From the NCBI GenBank assembly GCA_963658035.1, contig CAVKOL010000015.1, positions 1 through 24,524 on the forward strand: a DNA stretch of 24,524 nt. The letters run 5' to 3'. The notes below the pieces were generated by a model. That model was not told where the DNA came from. It saw only the letters and a list, made by a program, of their open reading frames with translations, and did not search any database. Positions within the stretch are counted from its first letter, which is position 1. Every line of letters begins with the position of its first letter. Below are positions 8,418 through 15,800 of the stretch, piece by piece. The stretch is from Paratractidigestivibacter sp963658035 (GTDB lineage: Bacteria > Actinomycetota > Coriobacteriia > Coriobacteriales > Atopobiaceae). The translations under genes were made by a program, and so were the position numbers.

Positions 8418-9117
8418 ACCACTCGATGTTCGCGATGGGCGTGGGCGCCGGGTTCAGGTCGATGGACTGGACGCGGGCGTCGTGCATGCGGATGACGCGG
8501 TCGGCGATGGGCGCGATCGCGGCGTTGTGGGTGACGATGATGACCGTGGCGCCCTGCCTGCGGCTCATGTCCTCGAGGATGCCCAGGACCTGCTTGCCCG
8601 TGCGGTAGTCAAGGGCGCCGGTGGGCTCGTCGCACAGCAAGATCTTGGGGTTCTTGGCCACGGCGCGCGCGATGGCGACGCGCTGCTGCTCCCCGCCCGA
8701 GAGCTGCGCCGGGAAGTTGGCCATGCGGTCTGCCAGGCCCACGCTGCGCAGGACCTCCGCCGGATCGGCCGCGTCGCGCACGATCTCGGACGCCAGCTCG
8801 ACGTTCTCTTTGGCCGTTAGGTTCGAGACCAGGTTGTAGAACTGGAAGACGAAGCCCACGTCGGTGCGGCGATAGTCGGTGAGCTGGTGGGAGTTGTACT
8901 GGGCGATGTCGTTGCCGTCGATGATGACCTGGCCCTCGCTTGCGGTGTCCATGCCGCCCAGGATGTTGAGCAGCGTGGACTTGCCCGCGCCCGAGGAGCC
9001 CAGGATGACCACGAGCTCGCCCTTCTCGCAGGTGAAGTTGACGTCGTTGTTGGCCAAGATCTGGGTCGAGCCGCTCTCGTAGCGCTTGGTCTCGTGGATG
9101 ACTTCGATGTAGGACAT
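8416..9117 (-). CDS. ABC transporter ATP-binding protein (MacB/LolD-type)
   Basis: The 233-residue ATPase has every expected motif: Walker A GSSGAGKST (40-48), Q-loop Q92, signature LSGGEQQR (139-146), Walker B ILLCDEP (159-165), D-loop GALD and H-loop His197 in IIVTHN. Length and the VGFVFQFYNLVSNLTAKENV segment match the MacB/LolD group that serves FtsX-type permeases. I chose ATG 9115-9117 (MSYIEVIHETKRY) because family members begin here and GAAAGG lies upstream. A further 22 in-frame upstream residues look like leader sequence. It is followed by the permease with almost no gap, and the pair diverges from a TetR regulator, which is likely to control it. Confidence 0.93.
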   Translation of the reverse strand: MSYIEVIHETKRYESGSTQILANNDVNFTCEKGELVVILGSSGAGKSTLLNILGGMDTASEGQVIIDGNDIAQYNSHQLTDYRRTDVGFVFQFYNLVSNLTAKENVELASEIVRDAADPAEVLRSVGLADRMANFPAQLSGGEQQRVAIARAVAKNPKILLCDEPTGALDYRTGKQVLGILEDMSRRQGATVIIVTHNAAIAPIADRVIRMHDARVQSIDLNPAPTPIANIEW

Positions 9118-9152
9118 GCTGTGGCTTGCCTTTCGGGTTTGTGGTCGTTCTT

Positions 9153-9178
9153 GGCGAGAAGCCCGGGTACTTCTCGCC
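9153..9178. repeat. Facing pair of the GGCGAGAA/TTCTCGCC octamer
   Basis: GGCGAGAA (9153-9160) and TTCTCGCC (9171-9178) are exact complements separated by 10 nt, and lie in the leader upstream of the ATPase. They could form a hairpin in the leader RNA. They are also two members of the over-represented octamer family described in the findings. Confidence 0.6.
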
Positions 9179-9234
9179 GCCAACCGTCGTTTGGGAACCT
9201 TAAATGAACAACGTGTTGACTATTTACGCAAACG

Positions 9235-9262
9235 ATTCTACCCTTGAGGTTGAAAATGACAC
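9235..9262 (-). promoter_or_regulatory. Putative promoter of the ABC exporter operon
   Basis: On the minus strand the -10 candidate is TAGAAT (9235-9240, 5 of 6 to consensus). The -35 candidate is GTGTCA (9257-9262, 4 of 6), with a 16-nt spacer. On the plus strand TTGACT (9216-9221), with 17 nt to a poor TACCCT (9239-9244), could serve the TetR gene, so the two promoters would face each other. Assignment is by eye only. Confidence 0.4.
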
Positions 9263-9269
9263 TAATCAA

Positions 9270-9290
9270 AAATCAACAGGTTGTTGATTT
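9270..9290. promoter_or_regulatory. Perfect 21-bp palindrome, probable TetR operator
   Basis: AAATCAACA (9270-9278) and TGTTGATTT (9282-9290) are exact complements around a 3-nt centre. The site lies between the divergent exporter operon and the TetR gene, just upstream of the putative exporter -35 and about 30 bp before the TetR start. A second short palindrome, CAACGTGTTG (9209-9218), shares the CAAC/GTTG core. This is the classic layout for a TetR protein controlling itself and a neighbouring exporter. Confidence 0.7.
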
Positions 9291-9322
9291 AAGAATAAAG
9301 CCCAGCTAAGAAGGCGTAAAAA

Positions 9323-9937
9323 ATGACTAAAGAGACGGCCACGCAGCAGATTCGCAACACCCAGACCCGCTCGCGCATCAAAAAGGCCTTGACCGAGCTG
9401 ATCGTCCAAAAAGGCTTCGACGCGCTGACGGTAAGCGACATCACGCGCCGCGCCGAGATCAACCGCGGCACCTTCTACCTGCACTACATTGACAAGTTCG
9501 ACCTTTTGCAGACGCTTGAGGAAGAGATGATCGTCGAGCTCAAGCGTGTCCTTATACATGAGGACAACCTCGAGGGCGTCCAGAGCGCCGTCGACATGTT
9601 TCCCTACGACGCGCTGCTCAACTGCCTTAACCTCGTGTGCGCCGATTTCGACTTTGTGGCCGCCATCTCGGGCAAGGGCGGCGACCCCGAGTTCGCCTCT
9701 AAGCTCAAGAACATCATCAGCGACCTTCTTGACCAGAGCCTTAAGCTCACCGGCGGCGCGATTAGGTGCGACCAGTTTAGCTACGACTATGCCCGTGCGC
9801 TCACGATCTGCCACGTAACGACCATCATCAATTTGTGGCTCGAGCGCGGCGGCGAGGAGTCGCCCGAGGAGGTCGCGCGCATGATCGTGGCCGCAAAGGA
9901 CATCTGCCCCGTCGAGCTGGTGAAGCTCGCCGACTAG
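9323..9937 (+). CDS. TetR/AcrR-family transcriptional regulator
   Basis: The 204-residue protein has the N-terminal TetR helix-turn-helix: SRIKKALTELIVQKGFDALTVSDITRRAEINRGTFYLHYIDKFDLL at about residues 17-62, close to the consensus (TV.DI...A.I.RGTFY.HY..K..L). The C-terminal ligand-binding region is less conserved and its ligand cannot be read from sequence. ATG 9323 is preceded by AGAAGG 8 nt upstream. The gene is divergent from the ABC exporter, with a perfect palindrome between them. I infer it represses the exporter and itself until an inducer binds. Confidence 0.93.
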   Translation: MTKETATQQIRNTQTRSRIKKALTELIVQKGFDALTVSDITRRAEINRGTFYLHYIDKFDLLQTLEEEMIVELKRVLIHEDNLEGVQSAVDMFPYDALLNCLNLVCADFDFVAAISGKGGDPEFASKLKNIISDLLDQSLKLTGGAIRCDQFSYDYARALTICHVTTIINLWLERGGEESPEEVARMIVAAKDICPVELVKLAD

Positions 9938-10080
9938 CGGCGGGCGCGGCGCCGGGGCAGCGACGGGCGCGCGTTTGCCGCCGGTTGCCGAGCACCCGGG
10001 CGCGCACGCGGCATTCCCCCTTTTCAGGCAACCGTTAAGCTGCTAGCTTCTCTCGCAATAGGCCGTCTTGAGGGAGACGC

Positions 10081-10335
10081 ATGAGAGAGGTCATTCGCCA
10101 GGTCACCGACCCTTTGGGGTTTCATATTCAGCTTGCCGTGCTGCTTGCCGGCGAGGCCCAGCGCTGGCGCAGCCGCGTGACGTTTGAGCACGACGGGCGC
10201 GTCGTGGACGCGGCCGACCTCATGGCCCTGCTTTCCTTAGGGGTGCGCTGCGGCGAGGCCGTGGTCGTGCGGGTAGAGGGTGTCGACGAGAAAACCGCCG
10301 CCGACGCGATCGAGCGCCTGGCCCGCACCTGGTAG
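10081..10335 (+). CDS. HPr-like phosphocarrier protein with altered active site
   Basis: The 84-residue product aligns end to end with HPr, the phosphate carrier of the PTS sugar system, without gaps by eye. His15, which takes phosphate from enzyme I, is kept in GFHIQL. The normally conserved Arg17 and Pro18 of GLHARP are Gln and Leu. At the regulatory Ser46 position, which HPr kinase phosphorylates in Firmicutes, this protein has Asp46 (DAADLMALLSLGV), as if permanently in the phosphoserine-like state. The C-terminal GVDEKTAADAIERLA fits HPr. The ATG follows a GAGGGAG site. It stands alone and is followed by a strong terminator. It may be a paralogue with a regulatory or non-PTS role rather than the main sugar-transport HPr. 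Confidence 0.85.
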   Translation: MREVIRQVTDPLGFHIQLAVLLAGEAQRWRSRVTFEHDGRVVDAADLMALLSLGVRCGEAVVVRVEGVDEKTAADAIERLARTW

Positions 10336-10342
10336 GCCCCTT

Positions 10343-10361
10343 CGCGGCGGGCTGTGCCGCG
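10343..10361 (+). terminator. Terminator of the HPr-like gene
   Basis: A stem CGCGGC/GCCGCG with a 7-nt loop is followed by CCTTTTCTT, starting 8 bp after the stop codon at 10335. Confidence 0.8.
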
Positions 10362-10400
10362 CCTTTTCTTACATCGATGACTTTTGTTTGATTTACACAG

Positions 10401-10419
10401 GGCCGCCGAGTAGGCGGCC
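10401..10419 (+). terminator. Second hairpin terminator in the 10336-10735 gap
   Basis: GGCCGCC, loop GAGTA and GGCGGCC form a perfect 7-bp hairpin followed by TTCTTTT. It comes 40 bp after the first terminator, so it is either a backup or ends a short transcript from 10370-10400, for which I see no convincing promoter. It directly precedes a degenerate nested-repeat element. Confidence 0.65.
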
Positions 10420-10422
10420 TTC

Positions 10423-10501
10423 TTTTGGTTTGGGCCAACTGGGCAAATGCGACGGCGAGAACCTTCGATACTTGCCCCGGTCGAATTAAACCCCACAAAA
10501 G
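10423..10501. repeat. Degenerate nested-repeat element, copy B'
   Basis: It carries GCCAACTGGGCAAA (10434-10447), identical to the core of the other copies. The arms are short: CTTTTG at about 10422-10427 and CAAAAG at 10496-10501. No inner GAGTAG/CTACTC helix is present unless GAGTA in the preceding hairpin is a remnant. It contains a GGCGAGAA octamer (10454). It probably represents a decayed copy next to intact copy B. Confidence 0.5.
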
Positions 10502-10544
10502 TCAGCGTTCTTCTCGCCAAGGGGCCCGCAAGCTCATACGACTT

Positions 10545-10674
10545 GCGACTTTTGCACGACCCAATCGCGTTTCCGCGAACAGCCAGCCCGGCATGAGCTT
10601 TCGCCAACTGGGCAAACGTCGCCGTCAGAGCGACCGCTACTCCCCAAACCCCAATCGGGTCGTGCAAAAGTCGC
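10545..10674. repeat. Nested inverted-repeat element, copy B
   Basis: The outer arms GCGACTTTTGCACGACCC (10545-10562) and GGGTCGTGCAAAAGTCGC (10657-10674) are perfect 18-bp complements. The core GCCAACTGGGCAAACGTC lies at 10603-10620, followed by CGCTACTC, equivalent to the right inner arm GGCTACTC of the other copies. The matching left inner arm is not obvious, though GAACAGCC, shared with copy A, is there. It lies between two converging genes (HPr-like and XRE). The rest of the 10336-10735 gap holds two terminators and copy B', and no gene. Confidence 0.85.
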
Positions 10675-10735
10675 AGATAGTCCGCACAGACCCGTCCTAC
10701 GCAGATTTCTCACGCCCTTTAATGGCGCGCGGACA

Positions 10736-10951
10736 CTAAAAATCGATGAGGGAGGCGACCGAGACATCGAGGGCGCGGGCGATCTTGCACAAAACGTCGA
10801 TGCCGACGTCCGCGCGGCCACCCTCGAGCTTCCAAAGGTATGACCGGCTCGTCCCCGTCATGAGCGCGAACTGTCGCTGAGAAATGCCCCGCGCTTCCCG
10901 CTCACGGCGAATATTGGAGCCCAAGCTCCTCTTTTCGGCCTCATTGTCCAT
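10736..10951 (-). CDS. XRE-family (Cro/CI-type) small DNA-binding protein
   Basis: The 71-residue protein is almost entirely a helix-turn-helix domain: LGSNIRREREARGISQRQFALMTGTSRSYLWKLEGGRADVGIDVLCKIARALDVSVASLIDF. It has the usual XRE spacing and no extra domain. I prefer the ATG at 10951 (MDNEAEKRS). An ATG at 10984 would add 11 residues, but it lies almost on top of a TATAAA box (10990-10995) and has no good ribosome site. It is divergent from the two DUF4230-like genes and could regulate them. The 18-bp palindrome at 10985-11002 is a candidate binding site. Codon use here is less GC-biased than in flanking genes. Confidence 0.85.
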   Translation of the reverse strand: MDNEAEKRSLGSNIRREREARGISQRQFALMTGTSRSYLWKLEGGRADVGIDVLCKIARALDVSVASLIDF

Positions 10952-10984
10952 AGCAAAAAGCCTAGGTATGCAATACTTGGGCAT

Positions 10985-11002
10985 GGCTCTTTATAGAGAG
11001 CC
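10985..11002. promoter_or_regulatory. Palindrome over a -10 box, probable XRE operator
   Basis: GGCTCT (10985-10990) and AGAGCC (10997-11002) are exact complements. They enclose TATAAA when read on the minus strand (10990-10995), a good -10 box for the XRE gene. A clear -35 is not seen. Overlap of palindrome and -10 suggests self-repression. Confidence 0.45.
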
Positions 11003-11074
11003 ATCGCGAAGCATCTAATACGCGAGGCAAGAAAAGACACCAAAATCTATGCAGCGCAAGAGGAAGGGGATGCC

Positions 11075-11875
11075 ATGGAGGAAAGCCAGCAATCAAAACC
11101 AACTCAGGGGGAACGAAAGCTAGAAGACGTCAACATGCGCGTCGAAGCAGCAAAGGCCTTGGACGAAGCGGAGAAGATAGCTGCCAAGACTCAGATGAGA
11201 AGCGACGCTCGCAAGGCGATTAAAAAGGTTAAGCCGATTCACGTGGGCATCGCGGCCGCTGCAGTTGCCGCGATAATTCTCGTGGTGGTATTTATTGCTA
11301 TACCTGCCGTTAAGAACCAGGGAAAGACTGCGACGATACTCACGGAATCCCAACTCCAAGAGGTCGTTGAGATCAATAAGCTGTCGACCGCTCGCAGCGT
11401 GTACAAGGGCGTCGCCGTGAAATACAACGATGACGGCCAGGTCGCCTACCACGTCTATTACAAGAGCGACGTGACAGCCGGCATCGACATGAAGGACATC
11501 ACCTACAAAATCGACGACGAGACCAAGACCGTTACACCGGTCCTGCCCGAGCCGACCATCAACAACCCCGAGGTAGACGCCAGCTCCATCGAGTTCTTTG
11601 AGCAGAACCCAAGTGTTGACATGAAAGAGGCTCTCTCGCTGTGTAAGCAAGACGCGCTCGATAAGGTCTCGCAATCCAGTGAAATCAAGTCCTACGCGAC
11701 CGCCAACCTGCAGAAAACCGTTGAGGCGTTGATGGAACCCCTCCTTAACAGCAAGGGTTACTCGCTTAAATGGACCTCAGCGAGCGACTCGACGGAAAAC
11801 ACCGAGTCTCAAGACGAAACCGCCGCGGACACCGAGCAGCAGTCGCAGGAGGAGAACAACGATGCACAAAACTAA
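11075..11875 (+). CDS. DUF4230-like single-pass membrane protein
   Basis: This is a 266-residue protein. Residues 1-53 are charged and cytoplasmic-looking, 56-79 form one membrane helix (VGIAAAAVAAIILVVVFIAI), and the rest is outside. The extracytoplasmic part resembles DUF4230: a start such as LQEVVEINKLSTARSVYKG, then KSDVTAGIDMKDITYKIDD, then VTPVLPEPTINNPEVDASSIEFFE, then a helical ALSLCKQDALDKVSQSSEIKSYATANLQKTVEALMEPLL. The tail is acidic and Gln/Glu-rich (residues 238-266). GGAAGGGG precedes the ATG by 6 nt. It overlaps the next gene, also DUF4230-like, by 14 bp, so the two are probably translated together and may work as a pair. Function of the family is unknown; my family match is from remembered motifs. 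Confidence 0.75.
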   Translation: MEESQQSKPTQGERKLEDVNMRVEAAKALDEAEKIAAKTQMRSDARKAIKKVKPIHVGIAAAAVAAIILVVVFIAIPAVKNQGKTATILTESQLQEVVEINKLSTARSVYKGVAVKYNDDGQVAYHVYYKSDVTAGIDMKDITYKIDDETKTVTPVLPEPTINNPEVDASSIEFFEQNPSVDMKEALSLCKQDALDKVSQSSEIKSYATANLQKTVEALMEPLLNSKGYSLKWTSASDSTENTESQDETAADTEQQSQEENNDAQN

Positions 11876-12464
11876 TAAAGCTGTCGTCGCGGGGATGCTT
11901 GCGCTCGCCCTGGCAACGACCCCGGCACTTGTCGGCTGCCAAGCAGAGGCGGTCAAAGCAAGCCCGAACTTTTCTGGCTACGAATCCATAGCCGAGCTTT
12001 CCACCATCGAGTGCTACTACCACAACGTAGCTAAATTCAGTCAAGATGCTGATAGCGGTCTTTTTGGCTTCATGAACCACGGGTACAAGAAAGCCTGGTT
12101 TGAGTACAGCGGCGTCGTCCGCATGGGCATTGACGCATACAAAGTGAGTATTTCTCAGCCAGATGAGAGCAACGTCGTGACCGTCTCCATCCCCTACGCG
12201 CGCCTCATCGGGGACCCCGACGTAGACGAGAGCTCAATCACGGAACCGCTGGTAGAAACGGGTTGGTGGACAGAACTCACGGCCGAAGACAAGCTCGCCA
12301 TGTTCGCAGAGGCACAGCAAAAGATGCGCGAGGCAGCCGAGAGCGACGATGCTCTTCTCGCCCAGGCACGTACCAGAGCCAAGGACATTCTTGAGCAGTA
12401 CGTAAAGAACGTTGGACAGCAGCTTGGAGAGGAATACACGGTTACCTTCGTAGACGCCAGCTAA
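11862..12464 (+). CDS. DUF4230-like lipoprotein
   Basis: The 200-residue product begins with a lipoprotein signal (MHKTNKAVVAGMLALALATT) ending in the lipobox LVGC, with Cys26 as the lipidated residue. The mature part resembles DUF4230: SIAELSTIECYYHNVAKF, then YSGVVRMGIDAYKVSI, then VVTVSIPYARLIGDPDVDESSI, then a helical AEAQQKMREAAESDDALLAQARTRAKDILEQYVKNVG. It thus parallels the preceding membrane protein domain by domain, suggesting an old duplication. The start overlaps that gene by 14 bp, and AGGAGG lies 9 nt before the ATG. Expected location is the outer face of the membrane. Role unknown. Confidence 0.78.
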   Translation: MHKTNKAVVAGMLALALATTPALVGCQAEAVKASPNFSGYESIAELSTIECYYHNVAKFSQDADSGLFGFMNHGYKKAWFEYSGVVRMGIDAYKVSISQPDESNVVTVSIPYARLIGDPDVDESSITEPLVETGWWTELTAEDKLAMFAEAQQKMREAAESDDALLAQARTRAKDILEQYVKNVGQQLGEEYTVTFVDAS

Positions 12465-12555
12465 GCCGAGAAGGGCAGCGCGGTTCTCCTGGTGGCAGAT
12501 TGGGAGGTTTTCTGTGGCGGAGGCGGCAGTTTAGGGGGTTGTCTGTACAGAAAAG

Positions 12556-12587
12556 CCTTTTCAGTGCCGCAAATGGCACTGAAAAGG
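12556..12587. repeat. Perfect 13-bp hairpin in the 12465-12811 gap
   Basis: CCTTTTCAGTGCC (12556-12568) and GGCACTGAAAAGG (12575-12587) are exact complements with a 6-nt loop. On the plus strand no T-run follows, so it is a poor terminator for the DUF4230 genes. On the minus strand CTTTTC follows, but no minus gene ends here. GAAAAG just upstream (12550-12555) could compete for the left arm. The rest of the 347-bp gap shows a G-rich stretch (12490-12540) and the promoter region of the next gene. Confidence 0.65.
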
Positions 12588-12737
12588 GGTCAAAATGCCG
12601 CAGGACGGCGGGACGGCCGGACAGAATCGAATCCTGTCCGCACCCCGCCGGCCCGCGCCACCCCGCACCCACAGAGTTTGTCTCACCGGGGTACCGTTCA
12701 CCGAAAATAGCGCGTTTGCGCAGTTCGCGGGCAAAAA

Positions 12738-12772
12738 TTGACAGTGCGCCAACGCTTAACCTTGCGTTAACC
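12738..12772 (+). promoter_or_regulatory. TTGACA box and direct repeats before the surface-protein gene
   Basis: A perfect -35-like TTGACA lies at 12738-12743, but no good -10 is found at the normal distance. Instead there are two 7-nt direct repeats, CTTAACC (12755-12761) and GTTAACC (12766-12772), 11 nt apart. That spacing is the one used by PhoP/OmpR-class regulators, for example actinobacterial PHO boxes of the form GTTCACC-N4-GTTCACC. It may be an activator-dependent promoter. By-eye call. Confidence 0.35.
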
Positions 12773-12811
12773 TGAACTGGTCAGCGCACTTGCGACTAAG
12801 GAGGCGGCCCC

Positions 12812-15800
12812 ATGGAAAGCCAGCCCAAGCACTTGTCCGCAAACGCCAACCGCGCGTCAAGGCGCCGTGCCAAACACGACGACTCCACGACCCTGATGCC
12901 CAACCCCACCGTTTCCCGCCGCACATTTTTGAGCGCCACCGCCGTCGTGGGCGCCTTAAGCTTTTTGGGCTCGCTCGTCTCGCCCAAAGGTACCGTAGTC
13001 AACGCCTACGCCGATGAGGCGGGAAACACGCACTTCTCCGTCTATGTCCTGGGTAAGGACGAGGTCCCCGTCATGGCCATGCGCCAGACCGCCACGGGCA
13101 ACGTGGCCGTAGGCGGCGTGAAGGTCACCATCACGTCTCTCTACAACCAAAAGCAGGTCGTCGCCACCACCGGCGACGACGGCTTCGTGCCCGTGCACAT
13201 CCGCGACCTCTCGTTCCAGTGTGACGAGGACGACGCGTCGAGCTACGCCTTCTTTGCCGACGTCACTGCCTCGGCCGACGGCTACCGCGACGTCCACTTC
13301 ACCAAGGAGTACCTGGAGTCGGCCGTCCCCGCCGACGAGGACGGCAGCCGCCCCAACGTAGTCGAGATTCCCATGGAGGCAGACGACGGCAGCTCCTACC
13401 TGCTGAGCGCCTCCATGGACGACGTCGACATCCTGCACAGCTCGGCGCCCGCGCAGATCGGCGACTACAACGACATCGAGCACACCATCGCCGTCGAGGT
13501 CGCCTGCGCCGCGACCGCCTCCTCCACCGCCGCCACGGTCTCCCTCATCGTCGACGACACCGAGTGGGGCAGCGCCACGGCGGTCCAGGACCCGGACAAA
13601 TCGAACCTCTCCAAGGCGTCCTTCACCGATTGCTTCCTCTCCAAGATCCAGGCCGGCCAAAAGCTCAAACTGCGCTTCCAGGTCCCCGGCGAGGCCACCA
13701 AGACCGTGACCCTGCCGCTCGAGTTCGAGCCCGCCGTGACCGTGGGCCTCGGCTCGAACAAGATCCAAGCCGCCCCCGGCACGCCCGTGAATGATGTCCG
13801 CGGGCCCTTCTCGATGATGTGGTTCTTTGGCGAGGGCGACCAGATGTCGTTTGGCATCCCCCTCGTGCCCCTTGAGTTCTTTGCCGATATGACCGGCAAC
13901 CACGGTTTCTCGGTCACCATCCTCACCTTCCAGCCCTGGAAAAACGTCAATGGCCAAAGCGAGAAACCCGACGGTTTCAAGATGTTCGGCGGTAAGGTGG
14001 GAATGGCCGGCTGGAACGACTGGAAAAAGAACGTCGTGGGCAAATCCTGGGGCAACCTTAAGGACGCAATGACGGACGACAACGACGACCTGCGTTTTCT
14101 GGGCGCCTCCAAGTTCTCGTCTCAGCTGGCCGTGAACATGGACGTCTCGCTCATGGGCTATGCCAAGAGCGAGTACATCGACAAGGACGCCATGAGCGGC
14201 GACACCAAGGGAAGCGGCTTTTTGGGGATCAGCGGCAGGGTCGGCCTCGACATTTCCATGGGTCAGCAATATATCGTTGGCATCTACCCGCTGTACCTGA
14301 GCATCGACATCTCGTTTTCTGTCACGGTGCGCAGCGGCCTCATGATGAGGTTCAAGAACTATCTCGAGGACGTCGAATGGTACTATAACCCCCTCAACGT
14401 CTTCCCTGGGATCGTCAACCTCTGCGCACAGGCTTCCCTGACGGTCGGGTGCGGCCTGCGCGGTGTCGTGGGCGTCGGGGTCCGCGGGTACGCGTTCTTC
14501 TCCGGGACGGCGCTCATCGGCCAAACGAAGCAGGAAGACGAGCCCGTCACCTACACCGCAAAGGCCCAGGCGGGCCTGCAGGTCTTTATCCAGGTCTTCG
14601 TCTTCTACAAGTCGTTCCTCATCTGCCACCCCGCCGAGTGGAACTATCCCGAGCAGAACGCCACCGCCCTCAACAAGGCGCTTGACAGCCTGGACTTCTC
14701 CGACGCCAAGACCTTCTCGCAGGAGGCCCTGCTCGCTACGGCCGAGTTCAAGACCGAGAAGACCGAGGCTGCCGACGACGACACGCTGGCTGCAGCGCCC
14801 GAGACCTTCACGCCCATCCGCAGCCACGTCCTTGTCGACAGGTCGCCCCTCGTCGCCGCGGGCCCCGCCGACGCGCCGGGCTTCGCGACCCCCTACGGCG
14901 CGCTTGACGCCAACGGCGACGTTCTTCTCGGCGCCTCTTGCACGAGTGACCTTGCCTGCGAGGACCACCAGGACGCCTTCAAGTCCGTCAAGACCTACAA
15001 CCCGCGCCTGGGCCTTATCCCCGTGGAGCAGGAGGTCATCTACGACCAGGTCTTTAGCAACTCGCACGTGCGCACCTTCACAGGCAACGCCTACTACTCG
15101 GACAATCCCGAGAAGAGCGCCGTCATGGCCCGCCTGGTCACCGTCAGCATCCCCGACAACGCCATGCAGACATGGACCCGCACTCGCGTTTACGTGCGCC
15201 CCTGGGACGCCGAGAAGGGTGATTTTGGGGCCGAGCAGGTCATTGCCTTTAATGTTGACGGTCTTGAGGCCAAGAACCGCTACGATGTCGACTACGACAT
15301 TGACGTCGTCGATATGGACGGCAAGACCTACCTGGCCTTGGCCGTCACAAGCATCGAGGTCGACGGCGCCGAGCAGATCGGCTATGACGAGGCGAGCAAC
15401 CGGCAATTCCTCACCTTCATGTTGTGGGACCTCGAGAGGGGCTGCGCCACGTGGGTCAAGTCGCTCCACTCTGTGCTGACCGAGAACGACCGTTCCACGT
15501 ACCACCCGCGCGTTGTTGTTGAGGGCAAGCTCAATTGCGGCGTCCACCAATGGCAGCACATCTGCTGCTTCTACTATTTCCGCAAGATCGTTGGCGCCGA
15601 GCAGAGCGAGGGCATCTTTGCCTCGACCTACTACGCCTACGACGGGCAGGCCGGCACAACAGGAGACTACGGCAACGGCATCAACATCGCCGGCGCGTCC
15701 TCCGGCAAATTCACCGGCAACGGGACCTTTGACGTTGCCTGCCCCGACCACAGTAGCTGGCAATTCCCCGATTACACGCTGGGTCTTCTCGCCGTCGTCG

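Noticed and set aside
4991..8608. A 1205-codon open frame on the plus strand opposite the ABC permease and ATPase
   Set aside because: It mirrors the real genes, is full of Val, Gly, Asp and His in no domain order, and has no ribosome site. High GC at third positions keeps the antisense frame free of stops.
9938..10080. A GC-rich stretch after the TetR gene as a terminator
   Set aside because: Several weak pairings are possible, but no single strong stem is followed directly by a T-run.
10401..10419. Hairpin with loop GAGTA considered as part of the nested-repeat family
   Set aside because: It has a compact stem followed by a T-run and works as an ordinary terminator. The GAGTA match to the inner arm may be chance.
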